Assembly: GCF_010093815.1 (NCBI RefSeq)
Contig: NW_022985567.1
Coordinates: forward strand, 211,367 to 275,366
DNA length: 64,000 bases
Direction of reading: 5' to 3'
Source: Pseudovirgaria hyperparasitica
Taxonomy: Eukaryota; Ascomycota; Dothideomycetes; Acrospermales; Acrospermaceae
Below, one piece after another: positions 12,501-25,018 of this stretch. Position 1 is the first letter of the stretch, and the number at the start of each line of letters is the position of its first letter. Below the pieces are notes generated by a model that did no database searches, was not told the origin of the DNA, and saw only the letters and a program-made list of their open reading frames with translations. Made by a program: the position numbers and the translations under genes.

Positions 12501-15500
12501 GTCACTCTCCGTCCTAAATCTTGCATCCGCAAAGCTGGCGCAGCTCCCAGAGGACTTGTTCCAAAATGTACCCGGCCTTATTAAGTTCATCCTAGACAAG
12601 AACCATTTTGCATCTCTTTCTCCACAGATAGGACGATTAACTCGCCTCGAGCATTTCAGCGTTGCAAGAAACAATCTAGAACACTTACCAACCGACATTG
12701 GGCGTCTTATCGAACTCAGATTTCTGGACGTAAGAGAAAACAACTTACGGAAACTACCACAGGAGATTTGGTTTGCGCGCAAATTGGAAACTCTCAACGT
12801 CTCATCGAATGTCTTAGACACATTCCCTAAGCCACTCTTCCAAGCATTGAATGTAAATGAGCCAGCCGGTCTAGATGGAGGATCGACACCCACCCAAAAC
12901 AATGCGACAGGTCCCGAATTCGAAGAGCTTGGAAAACTCGAAGACTTCGCCGCTCGGCGCCCGAGTCAAGCTTCCGGTTACCTAAGTGTTGGTAGCTCTC
13001 CAGGGACATCAGTTCGTAAAGGGTCGATGGCCTCATCTTACGCTAGCGGCAGAAAACCTTCAATTATGTCCAGATCGACTGAAGGGACCCTGACGCCTGT
13101 CACACGGAAGGACTCAAGCTTGTCAAATAGACTAATGAGTACTTTTGCCGGATCCCTGCGGCACATTTATCTTGCCGACAACAGGCTGAACGACGATGTC
13201 TTTGATGAACTCGCACTACTTCCAGAACTGAGAATTGTCAATATGTCTTACAATCTGCTATACGACATTCCACCTCGTACGATTCGAAGGTGGTCAAATC
13301 TCGCAGAGCTGTACTTGTCTGGCAACGACCTGACATCGCTACCAGCCGAAGACCTCGAAGAGGTCACCTCCCTGAAAGTATTGCACATTAATGGAAACAA
13401 GTTTCAAGTCCTTCCGGCCGAACTAGGGAAAGTTGCCAAGCTGGCCATTTTAGATGCGGGTAACAATGCGCTGAAGTACAATGTCTCTAATTGGCCATAT
13501 GACTGGAACTGGAATTGGAATCACAACTTAAAGTTTCTCAATCTGTCTGGAAATAAGCGCCTTGAGATCAAGAAAGCCCTGAACGCTGTGGGAAATGCTC
13601 GAGAGGGCAGAGATCTGACCGATTTCAGCTCTTTGACTAACCTTCGTGTTCTTGGTCTGATGGATGTGACAATGATCGGCTCAAGCGTTCCTGAACAGTT
13701 TGAGGATCGAAGAGTCCGCACCTCGGGATCAACCGTAGGATCAATGGCCTATGGAATGGCCGACAGCCTCGGCCGCAATGAGCATCTTTCTACGATGGAC
13801 CTCGTCGTTGAAAGGTTCCGCAGTCACGATGATGAGACTCTCCTTGGCCTGTTTGACGGACAAGCGTTGTCTGGTGGCGGCTCCAAGATAGCGCGCTATC
13901 TTTACGAGAATTTCAAGCTTAGATTCACCGATGAGCTGGAGAGACTACGACCGCAGGAATCTCCTGCAGACGCTCTCCGTCGGACCTACTTAGGGCTAAA
14001 TAAGGATCTTGCAACAGCTGCCACTTCGTCGTACGAAAACAAGGCACACACTTCCCAGGCTCCTGGCGCACATCGCGGCTCAATATCTCTGCCAGAGCTC
14101 GGAGAGGATGATTTGAACTCTGGCAGTGTCGCTACTGTGCTTTTTCTCAAGGAAATGGACCTCTTCGTTTCCAACGTGGGGGACGCACAAGCTCTCTTGA
14201 TTCAGTCCGATTACACTCATCGCACAATCACAAGGAAGCATGACCCTGCAGAACATGGAGAGAGGGCACGGATACGTGAGGCTGGCGGATTTGTCTCTCG
14301 ACAAGGCAAGCTGAATGATGTACTGGAAGTATCGCGCGCCTTCGGATACGTGCAGATGTCCCCATCGGTGATTGCCGCGCCCCACGTGAATAAGATCACA
14401 CTTAAGGAAACCGACGAGATGATCGTAGTCGCCTCAAGAGAATTATGGGAATACCTTGCAGCGGACTTTGTTGTCGATGTTGCAAGATCAGAGCGCAATG
14501 ATCTCATGCGAGCAGCTCAAAAGCTTCGGGATCTGGCAATTGCTTTTGGAGCGGCAAACAAGATCACGGTGATGATTATCGGAGTAAATGACCTTCGCAG
14601 CAAGCAACGTGCCAAGCACCGCACTCACAGCATGTCCATGGGTCCGTCAGGTTCCCCTGATGAATTCACGAGCAGACTCAAGAATGCCAAGCGAGCGAAG
14701 GATATCGTCGCAGACTCAAAGTTGGCCCGGCTGGACCAGGAGGTCGACGCACCTATAGGCGAAGTCAGCCTTGTCTTCACGGATATCAAGAGCTCGACTC
14801 TACTTTGGGAGACATATCCAGTACCGATGAGATCCGCTATTCGCATGCACAACGAAGTCATGCGACGCCACCTACGCATCATCGGTGGTTACGAAGTGAA
14901 AACTGAAGGAGACGCATTCATGGTCGCCTTCCCAACTGTGACGTCGGCATTGCTATGGTGTTTCACAATTCAAAGCCAACTACTGGAGGTGCCGTGGCCA
15001 CAGGAAATCCTAAACAGTGTGAACGGCCAAGAAGTCTTGGATGCTGATGGTAACGTGATATTTCGCGGTCTTTCCGTCCGAATGGGTATACATTGGGGTA
15101 CTCCAGTGTGCGAGGTTGATCCAGTCACGAAACGCATGGACTACTTCGGGCCAATGGTCAATCGGGCCTCGCGTATATCATCAGTGGCAGATGGTGGACA
15201 AATTACAGTCTCATCTGACTTCATTGCGGAGATTCAGCGGCTGCTAGAGACACATATCGAGACTGACCGCAGTGGATCAACAGGTTCGGAAGACACAATG
15301 ACCGAGGATCCCATCAACCAAGTCATTCGACGCGAATTGAGGTCGCTCAGTAGTCAGGGCTTCGAAGTCAAAGACCTTGGAGAGCGAAGGCTGAAAGGTC
15401 TTGAGAATCCCGAATACATCTACCTGATGTATCCTCATTCGTTGGCAAGTCGCTTGAGTGTACAACAGCAACGAAACGAAGCAGAGCAACAAGTACCTCA

Positions 15501-15955
15501 GCAACAGGGAATTGCTGCCACTAAAGTTCGAGACAGTACGTTGACAATTGACACTGAGCATGTATGGGATCTCTGGAACGTAAGCCTACGTCTAGAGATG
15601 CTATGTAGTGCCCTTGAAAGTTCTAGCGGTCCGGCGCAACTGAAGGCGCCGGAGACTGCATTACTTGAAAAGATGAAGAACAGAGGCGGCGAAATCACGG
15701 ACCGGTTCTTGATAAACTTTGTCGAGCACCAGATTTCACGGATTGAGGTATGTTAATCTTTTTTCTTATCTTAGATGGATCATGACTAACTAAAAGCAGA
15801 GCTGTGTCACTACACTAGCACTGCGGAATCTCATCCGACCGTTCGGGCAAAATAGTCTCCTCGATCAAGCCTGCCCAATGGCCGACATATTTGCTGCTCT
15901 CACCTCTCAGCTAGACGAATTGAAGACTCTACAAGCTTCCGCGGTGAACTTCTAG
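9548..15955 (+). CDS. CYR1: Adenylate cyclase (fungal Cyr1 type: RA - LRR - PP2C-like - class III cyclase)
   Basis: About 2064 residues in four exons: 9548-9618, 9687-10356, 10450-15747, 15800-15955. The first 250-550 residues are Ser/Pro-rich and disordered. A Ras-associating domain follows at about 562-660, then two blocks of leucine-rich repeats (about 683-1041 and 1148-1330). A PP2C-like domain spans about 1341-1631 and the class III catalytic domain about 1681-1911, with LVFTDIKSSTLLWE, EVKTEGDAFMVAF and MGIHWGTPVCEVD. The tail continues through the last intron to a C-terminal segment that in yeast binds the CAP/Srv2 protein. The product makes cAMP for the PKA pathway, downstream of Ras. 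The long frame from 10471 is certain. The first exon and its 68 nt intron are inferred because the next exon has no ATG before an in-frame stop. Confidence 0.93.
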
Positions 15956-16982
15956 ATGGCTTCTTCATTATCGCCCTCTAAGTCTGTCTCGGTCCTACCA
16001 TAGGCACGGATCCACGAACTTTTCACAATGGACTCGCGGAAGATGCATCGTTCATTGCAGCCTCCCGTAATATGTACAACACATGATTCGCTACTATACG
16101 ACCGTCAGCTTTGCGCGCATGAATATATTATACTTGCATGATTGTGCGTTGCATTCAGATAGCATTCGAGGCGCAAAGAGCTCTTCTGGGAGGGGTAAAG
16201 GTTCATAAGGATTCTCTGAGAACCAGATTTTGCTATCACATGAGATTGGCGTCGGCACTGCGATATAGGGGCGGTCGTCACGCTTTACGAGATACCTCAA
16301 TGGGAGAATACTGATACGTTTTTCCTTTTCCAACGGTCTGTGGAGATTCTGACCCAGCATGACGCAGTATTAGGGGGCCTGTGTGCGGTTGGGTAACCAC
16401 TCTATTACCTGCTTATTAGTGAAGGACGCATTGAATGATATATATGAAGTCATAGAGACGTGTATTTGTGATTAGATCCGATGCAGCAAGGAATCATTAA
16501 GATCAGGACTTGACCAAGGCCCTAAATGTCACGCAGGTCCCATTTCCCAAGCTTCGTCCCAAGCACCATTCGTGCTCAGGGGGAGACCATGCGCTGACTC
16601 ATCCATCCGTTACCGTACTGGGGTCCTTGCCCATGCCAAGCAATCTCGCGCGTGACCCTGACCTCGGAAGGCTTGGAAGACGACATCAAGATCCATCACG
16701 TCCTTGACGACTCATTGCCTTTGTACTGCCACCTCGACAACTCAGCCCCTTTATACTTCCTTTCATGTGTAGGAACACTGTATTACACGTATATATATAC
16801 GCTAATTTACCACCAACGTTCTTCGGTACCAGACCATCATCCACACAACCGCTCTATCCACAAAAGATTCCACACGATCGTGCAACTACTACTACCCCGA
16901 AGCTGCGCGCTAAAAAGGAAATGCCATTGGAATAGTTACACCAGATCAACACCACGTACTCTCTTTGTAGTACGCTGCCGCG
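15956..16982. other. Intergenic between adenylate cyclase and the FKBP-STIMATE gene
   Basis: Contains the adenylate cyclase 3' flank and the next promoter. A TA run, tatatatata, near 16788-16800 lies about 185 bp before the next ATG and could be a TATA element. No gene recognised; the short minus frame around 16.1-16.4 kb has no supporting features. Confidence 0.5.
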
Positions 16983-18501
16983 ATGCGGTCCACTCTATCC
17001 CTGTACTCGTCTGTCACCGCCATCCTTTTTGCACTACAAGCCACAGGTCAAGATGTCAACAGCAAGGCAGAAGTTGGAATAGAGGTCTTGCGCACAGTCG
17101 AGTGCTCCAGAAAGACGGTAAATGGAGATGCTATCAAGGTTAACTACCGTGGCACGTTTCAGAGCGATGGCAGCGAGTTCGACAACAGTTATGACCGTGG
17201 CGAGCCGATAGGGTTCACGTTGGGGAAGCACCAGGTCATCACCGGGTGGGATATGGGCCTACTGGGGATGTGTATAGGCGAACAAAGACGTTTGACGATT
17301 CCTCCTGAGTTAGCGTATGGCCATGATGGTACTGGTCCGATTCCACCGGAAAGTACACTGAGTAAGTTTGATAGTCATATATAAACATGTGTTGAACGAG
17401 ACTAACCAAGGATGTAGTGTTTGACACTGAGCTGATGGATATTGCTGGAGTTGGCGTCGGTGACTTTACAGATGCAGACGGTGGCCCTGATGCGCAACCT
17501 GCTGAAGACAAAGAGCATGGAGGAGATAAGCCTGAAGGCGATGGTGAATGCCGTCTGCTGGGACCGTTCGCATTGATCGTCCAAGGAGCATTGGGTGCTC
17601 TGGCTCTGCTCTCTCTGGTATTCAAGCGGTGGCGCGAGTCTCCACGGCGTCCGATCAAGGTTTGGTCCTTTGACGCGTCGAAACAAGTCGTCGGCTCAAT
17701 CCTTCTTCACGTGGCCAACCTTCTCATGTCAATGCTATCGTCTGGAGATTTCGATATCGCCGCAAAGACAAAGGAAGCAGTGGAGAACAAGCAACCCAAC
17801 CCTTGTTCGTTCTATCTCCTCAACCTGGCTATCGACGTAAGTCTCCATCATAGCAGCCGCATCAAAGTTTAATGCTAACCAAATAGACTACCCTGGGCAT
17901 CCCCATACTTGTTATCTTGTTGAAGGTGCTCCATCACGCCTTCCTCCTCACTCCTCTCGCTCGACCACCGCAATCCATCAAATCCGGCCACTACGGCTCC
18001 CCACCTCGTGTGTCATGGTGGGCCAAGCAATCGCTCATCTACTTCCTCGGCCTGATTGGCATGAAACTCTGCGTCTTCTTCATCTTCAAGCTGCTCCCCT
18101 GGATTGCGTGGGTCGGCGACTGGGCACTGCGCTGGACAGAGGGTAACGAGGCAGTACAAATCACCTTTGTCATGTTCATCTTTCCGCTCATCATGAACGC
18201 CATGCAGTACTACATCATTGATACTTTCATCAAGGACCACGCAGGTGGAGAGGAGAGCGGGGAGTATCAGCAGGTAGACGGCGATGAGGATGAAGAGACG
18301 AGGAGAATTCGTGAGGCAAGGGAGTGGGAGGATGCGGATAGTGACAACGACGAGAACGAACCATTGACGGGCAGGGAGACACTCAAGGAGGCCAACCCGA
18401 CTGCAGTGCCGGTAAGAGATCGGGATGGAGGGCACAGCAGTTCGAGCAGTAGGAGTGAGCGGAAAGGTGGTTTGCTTGGAAAGGAAGCCAAGACGAAATA
18501 A
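16983..18501 (+). CDS. Fused ER FKBP prolyl isomerase and STIMATE/YPL162C-type multi-pass membrane protein
   Basis: Three exons (16983-17361, 17418-17836, 17887-18501) encode 470 residues. Residues 1-22 look like a signal peptide. About 30-137 form a secretory-pathway FKBP domain of the Fpr2 type ([50 protein letters not shown]). The first intron falls just before the last FKBP strand, so the FKBP fold is completed only by exon 2 ([11 protein letters not shown]). Exon 2 then runs without a stop through an acidic linker into [17 protein letters not shown] and the conserved STIMATE (TMEM110; yeast YPL162C vacuolar membrane) region, with about five hydrophobic segments. The C-terminus is charged and Ser/Arg/Asp-rich. 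The family's animal members regulate ER-plasma membrane calcium contacts. The N-terminal FKBP would be lumenal. The fusion is the unusual point; a nested second start at the ATG at 17435 is the alternative. Confidence 0.85.
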
Positions 18502-19248
18502 TCAATTTTGTTAATATTTGTACGATAGACGCGCCGAAAGCCAATACAGTTTTTTGAGATTCAATATGTCGCTGAGCAACAGAAGCACGCACGGCCTAGT
18601 AACCCATCATTTGCCACTGACCACATCTGGATGGACGAAACATAGACTCACATTTCAGGAGGACTAACATCATATCGTGAGCATCAAGAAAACCAGTGAT
18701 ATATACGATGCACGAAAAGTATATCCGAGAATTTACGTAAAACATCGCAAAGTCAAGGGAAGAAAGGTAATTGGTGTTATTTCATAGCAGTCAACATATA
18801 ATCTAATTTCTTTGCACTGTTGTTAGAAATCATGTGGAACCTAGTAGTCAAACAGAGATTTGCTCTTAGAATGCGATTTTGAGACCGCGTAGAGAGGGCG
18901 GGGATCGTTCGGACGAGGGAGGACGATTATCGCTCGTAGTATACATGAAAGACCGATCGACCGTTTTCGCCGTAGGATACCGTAGATAGTTCGCCTCGAG
19001 CCGCTCGTAGTCGAACTGCTGGTAATATCAATTTTGTGAGACTAAACACCCCAAAGTAGTACACGACAACCAGAGACGTCTCTGGCGCTTGCAGCTTGCC
19101 ACCGGAAACAGAAAAGAAAGCAAGGAGATGAAAACCTAGTCAGACCGCGCGCGTCCATGTTGTTTAGATTCGGTGCAGAAACATTTCGTAACAATGCCTT
19201 TCTGGTTTTGACACCGCAGCATCGTGGTAAGTCTGATATTCAATCCTC
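18502..19248. other. Convergent intergenic region
   Basis: 3' flanks of the FKBP-STIMATE gene (+) and the SR protein gene (-). No additional gene recognised. Confidence 0.5.
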
Positions 19249-20262
19249 CTACTCAGCCGTGTCAAGATCATCGTGGGCTGGAGGAGGGGATTCGACTTGG
19301 ATTGTTAGCATTGACTTGAGTGCTTGTGTGTAGAGAGGTCCTTAAATTACCTTTGCGTTCTTCTCCTTCGACTCCGTTCTCACGCTCTTCTGGATCGCGG
19401 TCCTTCATCTCACGGTCACGATCGCGATCCTCTGGAGTCCGCGACCGGTCTCTGTCTCGGCGGTCGTAATCGCGATCACGTCGTTCTTCCTTACGAGGGG
19501 AGTAGTCACGCGACCGGATGGGCGATCTACTACGGCCACGACGGGGAGAGCGCTCACGACGTCCACCACGGTCGCTGCCACGATCGCCTCCACGCTCACC
19601 AGGTTTAGCATCGCGACCGGAGTCAAATCGCCAAGACGCGGAAGGTGGCGTACGAGCCCACTAGTGCTCGTCAGCAACTGCAATATCGAGAATATAATGA
19701 ACTGACCTCGATCTTCAGAAGATCATCACGTCCGATTCGCTTGTTGTGCATCTCATGGTATGCATCATCAGCGTCGCGACGGCTCTCGTATTCGACGAAA
19801 GCGAACCTACTTTCACGTCAGCCGTTCTTTCCTGGATGGAGGAACTGATAGCTTACAGTCTGCTGGACGCTGAGCGTGGAGCTGGAATGTCACAGCGAAC
19901 AAGCCGTCCATAGCTGAGAGGATACGTTAGATGTGTTTGTGCACGATCATAGATGGTGGATGACGGGATGAATAGCAGTGGGGAGAAATCGAGCTCGACA
20001 GCAGCCGTGTGTACAAGATAGAGAGGGACGAGGAAGGCTAGGACTCTCGGAGCGATCGATCGAACGACATTCGAGGGAAGGTGATAAGACGAGGAATCGG
20101 GGACTATCGTGCAGTAACGGCGACGAGGTGATCGATAACGATGACGGATCGATTTCAGAATGCGTTCGAGACGTACCGTTCGAATTCGTAGGCAAGATCG
20201 CGGGCGCGGGTGCCGTGGCCGAAGCCCGTAACGTAGAGGGTAGTACCGCCACCTCGAGACAT
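19249..20262 (-). CDS. SR-family splicing factor with one RRM (Srp1-like)
   Basis: Five exons (20262-20177, 19913-19857, 19806-19707, 19660-19351, 19295-19249) give 199 residues. The N-terminus holds one RNA recognition motif with RNP2 TLYVTGFG and RNP1 LFAFVEYES, split over exons 1-3. Residues from about 90 are Arg/Asp/Ser-rich, with SPRRGRSRSPIRSRD and repeated DRD/RDR blocks, and the tail is ESPPPAHDDLDTAE. This layout is that of SR proteins that promote splice-site recognition and are phosphorylated on the RS region. Four of five splice junctions interrupt the RRM or its edge. The first intron is 263 nt, five times the local norm, as often seen in SR genes that regulate their own splicing. 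It is divergent from NAB2, so two RNA-processing genes share a promoter region. Confidence 0.85.
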
Positions 20263-20734
20263 GGTTGAGAAGAGTAAATGACGGGCTGTTCGTATCGAGA
20301 ATGATGTGTGATAAAGTGACGACGCGAGGCAGGGGGATGTTGAGTTTGCTTAGACCCAGATAGAGAGAAATAAATGATTTGATGTGGTGAAGGCATTCTG
20401 GTCGTCATGGGCTGGGACTAGCGCCTGCCACCGAGGTTGGGCCGAAGCCGCTCCTTTCGACAGTCTGTCTTGCGCCTACCTCACTTCTTACAAACAGTCA
20501 CTTGCAATACTCCAACCCGGTCTCCAGCCTTTCTATTATATCTACGTCTTTGAAACACGGATAGACACTCTCTTGACGCAAATCGCAATTTTACTCCAAT
20601 ACTAGGCGCAATCTACACTACTGTGGGAAACTGGATCATCACCACGCGCCACTGAACCTCTCCCCGAGCGCTCTTCTTGTTCGCAACTCACATCCACGGA
20701 CGTCCTGTCAAGGATATACTCCCAAAATCTCTCA
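20263..20734. promoter_or_regulatory. Divergent promoter region SR protein / NAB2
   Basis: 472 bp between two RNA-processing genes. It must hold both promoters. No specific site could be assigned. Confidence 0.5.
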
Positions 20735-22279
20735 ATGGCTACTGAAGTGAGCCAAGGTTCTGCTCTCGCCGAGCAACTGCAAGCTGTAGTACAACCAAAG
20801 CTGGTAGAACTTGGTTGGAGCACGGGCGGACTCGATGACTCTGCGCTCAGCGAATACATCATTTTGATGCTAGTGAATGGGAAGAGTCAAGATCAGATAG
20901 CATCGGAACTCTCTGAAGACTTGTTGAATCTCGGACCTGAAGATGCTGGTGCTCAAGAATTCTCGAAGTGGCTTTTCGTGCAGGTTAACGCATTGAATGC
21001 GGGCTTACATGGAGGCTCGTATGTTGCGCCAACTGAATCCACAGTATCAACAGAAAGCGGAATGAAAAGTGAGGAGAAAGAACCGACTGCGGATGCTGAG
21101 ATGAACGAAGCGATTGATGGAGGTTCAGGATCAATGTACATACCAATCCTTCGTTCGCACAGACAAGAGCTAATTTCTGCCAGACCAACTGGACCCAAGG
21201 CAATGCGTAACGGACACACGAACCCTCGAGATAAGCGTATGCTTGGTAATATCAACAAAACGCTAGATCGCTCGGGAGACTCTCCCCTTCATCGAGTGCG
21301 CGGAACGACGGGTAGTGGACGTATCAATTCCCATTCCAGGGAACCACCCAAAGGACCGCGAGCCAAGCTCAATCACCGAAATATTCAGCAAATGGCGGGT
21401 GGCACGGCGCCGCAGATGCAGATGTCAGGCATGATGTCGAATCACCTAGCGAATGGCATGTCAAGTCTTCCACCTGGGCAACAAATGGAAATGCTCGCGT
21501 ACTGGGAACAAGGTGCCCGGATGATGCAGCAGCTCATGTCAAATGGTGGAGTTCCGAATGGTGGGCCGGTCTTCAATCCTGCGTTCCAGCGGGGGAACCA
21601 ACTACCGCAAGGGAAATCACTCTTTGACAGAGTTTCGAAGCCCCGTCGCCAACCAAAATCAGCCCCCAAGGATTCCGATATGGGAGGAACAAATGATGGA
21701 GGAACAGGTATGGACTTTGAGTTGTCCCAACCCACGAAGCCAGCCTCCGAAACAAGATGTCGCTTCGATCTCAGCTGTACGAACCTAGACTGCACGTTTG
21801 CGCATCAGTCGCCAGCTGCCAAGCCTGGCATGACTTTGGACATGTCCACAGACTGTAGCTTTGGTGTAGCATGCAAGAACTTCAAATGCTCCGGGAAGCA
21901 CCCGTCCCCAGCAAAGCGGACTTCGTTCCAGTCGGAGAAAGATTGCGAATGGGGTCCTATGTGCAAGAATCCGACATGTCACTTCCGCCATTCCACAATG
22001 CCTCCCTGCCGCAACGGAGGCGATTGCACAATCGAAGGCTGCAAGTTCGCACATACACGTGTTACTTGCGTCCACAATCCTTGCACAAGACCTGGATGCG
22101 CGTTCAAGCACGCAGATGGCCAGAAGAAAGGAAAGTTTGGAGACAAGGTTTGGACAGCGCATGGCGAAGGGAACTCGCATGTCAGCGAGCGCAAATTCGT
22201 TGATGAAGAAGGCGAAGAAGAACTTATCATACCCGGTCACCAAGTCACGGTTACCCCAGGGGAAGCAATTATTACGTGA
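20735..22279 (+). CDS. NAB2: Nuclear polyadenylated RNA-binding protein Nab2
   Basis: One exon, 514 residues. Residues about 10-95 resemble the Nab2 N-terminal PWI-like helical domain that meets the nuclear pore export machinery (MATEVSQGSALAEQLQ...QPKLVELGW). The middle is Gln/Met/Gly-rich and basic. Five tandem CCCH-type zinc fingers lie at about 345-460: CRFDLSCTNLDCTFAH, then CSFGVACKNFKCSGKH, CEWGPMCKNPTCHFRH, CRNGGDCTIEGCKFAH and CVHNPCTRPGCAFKH. Budding yeast Nab2 has seven such fingers. Family role: binding poly(A) tails, limiting tail length and licensing mRNA export. The tail is Lys/Glu-rich. There is no sign of an intron. Confidence 0.92.
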   Translation: MATEVSQGSALAEQLQAVVQPKLVELGWSTGGLDDSALSEYIILMLVNGKSQDQIASELSEDLLNLGPEDAGAQEFSKWLFVQVNALNAGLHGGSYVAPTESTVSTESGMKSEEKEPTADAEMNEAIDGGSGSMYIPILRSHRQELISARPTGPKAMRNGHTNPRDKRMLGNINKTLDRSGDSPLHRVRGTTGSGRINSHSREPPKGPRAKLNHRNIQQMAGGTAPQMQMSGMMSNHLANGMSSLPPGQQMEMLAYWEQGARMMQQLMSNGGVPNGGPVFNPAFQRGNQLPQGKSLFDRVSKPRRQPKSAPKDSDMGGTNDGGTGMDFELSQPTKPASETRCRFDLSCTNLDCTFAHQSPAAKPGMTLDMSTDCSFGVACKNFKCSGKHPSPAKRTSFQSEKDCEWGPMCKNPTCHFRHSTMPPCRNGGDCTIEGCKFAHTRVTCVHNPCTRPGCAFKHADGQKKGKFGDKVWTAHGEGNSHVSERKFVDEEGEEELIIPGHQVTVTPGEAIIT

Positions 22280-22709
22280 TGTCATTTCAACAAAGGAGTT
22301 TTGGTATGGGACCTACTCTTGGCGGCAGATAGGCGAAGATACCTTTTCCTGTACTTATATGAATTCTGGTGCGGCTATAGTACATGTTAGGCAGGGCTAC
22401 ATGCCTCAAATCAACGGAGAATTAACAGTCACCCTGAATCTGGTCATTCAGTCGGGGTTATGAATATATACCGATTTTCCAAAGCTTGACTTGTAGATTA
22501 AAATATAATGTTTATATGTGAGCGTTGACACGAGCCCTCGCGTTCACGCTACTACGCAAGGTACCTCCGCGTACGCATTTCTGTACATTGCATCACGTCA
22601 CTGCGTCCGAGCGAACCGAATCGTCACCTACGATCGTACATTCTTTTGAGCTCGAAGACAACACGCTCTATGGCCCAATCACTCTTGTGTCTTCTTCTCG
22701 ATTATTGCA
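22280..22709. other. Intergenic between NAB2 and HEM14
   Basis: Terminator side of NAB2 and the HEM14 promoter. Nothing else recognised. Confidence 0.5.
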
Positions 22710-24636
22710 ATGCTTCAAAGAAGCAATGCTCTTCGATGCCTGACGCGAGCGTCCTATGGACGCTCTTCAAAACCCTTCCTCACTCACCTGCATAACCCAT
22801 GGTTCCGCCGCTCATATTCGCCGGGGCCCTCTGACGGGCAGCCGTATGAGATTGCAGTTCTAGGTGGGGGTATCACCGGCCTGTCGACGGCATACTGGCT
22901 CACGAAGAAGGCACCCAAAGCCAATATCACAGTGTACGAAGCTAGCAAGCGTGTCGGGGGATGGGTGCAATCGCTTGAAATGGATGTGGATGGAGACACT
23001 GTTGTGTTCGAGACCGGGCCTCGGACCTTGAGAACAGGCTCTGTTAATGCCATGGTCACACAAGCCATGGTGCGTGGCGGGAATGTCGTTCTATGCATAA
23101 GCTAATCTCGAGTCGCAGTTGGAGGATCTTGATTTGGCAGACGACATCATTTTCACCTCGAAGGATGCTGCGTCATCTCGAAACAGATACATATACTACC
23201 CCGACCACCTTGTGCGCATTCCATTCCCAGTCGATGGCCTACTGGACACTCTGAGTACCGTATTATTAGAACCTGCCTTCGAAGGAATCCTATGGCAGGT
23301 ACTAAAAGAGCCTTGGAAATGGACTAGACCATCACATCTTCTGGATGAGAGTGTAGGGGAGTTCTTGACCCGTCGCATAGGCAAGACGGCAACGAATAAT
23401 TTGGTATCTGCTGTGTTCCACGGGATCTATGCGGGAGACATCTGGCAACTAAGCGCAAAAAGCATAATGAGGAGTGCATGGGAACTTGAAGGCTCCTTTG
23501 GGTCATTTGGGCGCGGTCTGTCCGAGTGCCTGGAACATGGGGCTCTTGTTGATGCCAGGGACGCTGAACTCAAATCAGTATTGGAGCCCTTCCTGGACGG
23601 GAGTCAGTTCATGGACGATTTCAAATCTAGTAGCGTCTTCGCTTTCAAAGGAGGATTATCGCGGTTGACTGAGGCACTGGAAACCTATCTTGAAGACTGT
23701 CCGAACGTAACATTGATGACCAATTGTCACGTTGACGACCTAACATGTGAGGGTGCATTAGACCTTCACAATAGTGGTGTCTTGACAGATGGCAAGGTCA
23801 GAGTATGTTCATTTTAGCTCATGTCCGTGTCGTTCATATGCTGACATCTCAAGTTTAACGTCACCGACATGACTGATGAACGTCGTCTGAGGGCGCCACA
23901 AGTTGTTGACAAAGATCTTGTGATCTCTACGCTCCCGTCCCGGGTTCTAGCCAGCATGTTCGCATGGAAGACAGAATCTGGGATTTCGCCCTACCGTGGT
24001 AGGCCCATCCCTTCCATTGAAATGGGCGACTGGGCAACTGTAATGGTAGTCAACTTTTACTTCCGGGAATCTAACATCGTGCCTGTCAAAGGCTTCGGAT
24101 ATTTAATCCCACAAAGCGTCCCTTTCGAGAATAACCCTGAGCGAGCTTTGGGAGTGATATTTGACTCGGATGCAGTAACTGGCCAAGATACTGGATCTGG
24201 TACCAAACTCACGGTTATGATGGGTGGCCATTACTGGGCTGGGTGGGACAAATATCCCTCTCCTGAACATGCCACTCAGATGGCCATGGATCTACTTAAG
24301 AGACATATTGGTGACATCCCTGAACCTGCGAAGACAATGGCAACACTACAAGAGAACTGCATACCTCAATACAGAGTCGGTTGGGACACAGCAACGAAGT
24401 CTGCGCACGAACAGCTGCTTCACTATTTCGGCGGCAGACTGCGAGTGGCAGGTCCGTCTTGGCATGGGGTTGGTCTTCATGACTGCACGCGTGCAGCATA
24501 CGACGTAACTGAGGGTGCGGACGGATGGCACAGAGGCAAAAGCGAGCCTAGAACGGGCCTCGAGATGTTCAAAGAGGACCCTGTGTTTCTGCACAGCAAA
24601 ACAATGCAACAACCTAAGAAAACGCGATTCTACTAG
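22710..24636 (+). CDS. HEM14: Protoporphyrinogen oxidase (haem biosynthesis)
   Basis: Three exons (22710-23069, 23119-23802, 23854-24636) give 608 residues. Residues 1-40 are Arg/Ser-rich with few acids, as in mitochondrial presequences. The FAD dinucleotide motif VLGGGITGLSTAYWL begins at about 48, followed by YEASKRVGGWVQS. The middle contains the ETGPRTLR segment and substrate-domain helices; the C-terminal part has GKxxV-type FAD contacts and ends KTRFY. The enzyme oxidises protoporphyrinogen IX to protoporphyrin IX at the inner mitochondrial membrane. Both introns are about 50 nt, with donors GTGCGT and GTATGT. Exon lengths are multiples of three, so the frame is secure. It is convergent with CMR1. 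Confidence 0.93.
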
Positions 24637-25018
24637 CATTCCTCTCCTCTTTCAGGAGACCAGGCCACGATTTCGAATCAGAGAAAACGATCTTGTCACT
24701 GTATAACAACCTGTGTAGATATTGTAGTACATAGCGTGCAGACGCATTTACCGTAGATGGCTTATACTAGTAATGCTCAATAGCTTTCGGCCGAAGTCTT
24801 GAATCGTGCTTGTCAACACTGTGTCAACACTGCAAACTCTGGAATTACATCACTATCGACTCAGAAACTCCCGTCACATATTTCTACGGATTGCGGTTGC
24901 TGCGCACGATAGCAGAACGCTTCGTACAATCAGCGAAGTATGTTTATATCTTCTCATCCATTCGTTCAGAACGATACCCAGACAACTCCAATCAGACAAT
25001 TTCCAGACCAATACAATC
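24637..25018. other. Convergent intergenic HEM14 / CMR1
   Basis: 3' flanks of two genes facing each other. No gene or RNA recognised. Confidence 0.5.

Noticed and set aside
16094-16360. 88-residue minus frame between two genes
   Set aside because: No recognisable motif or splice support; likely chance.
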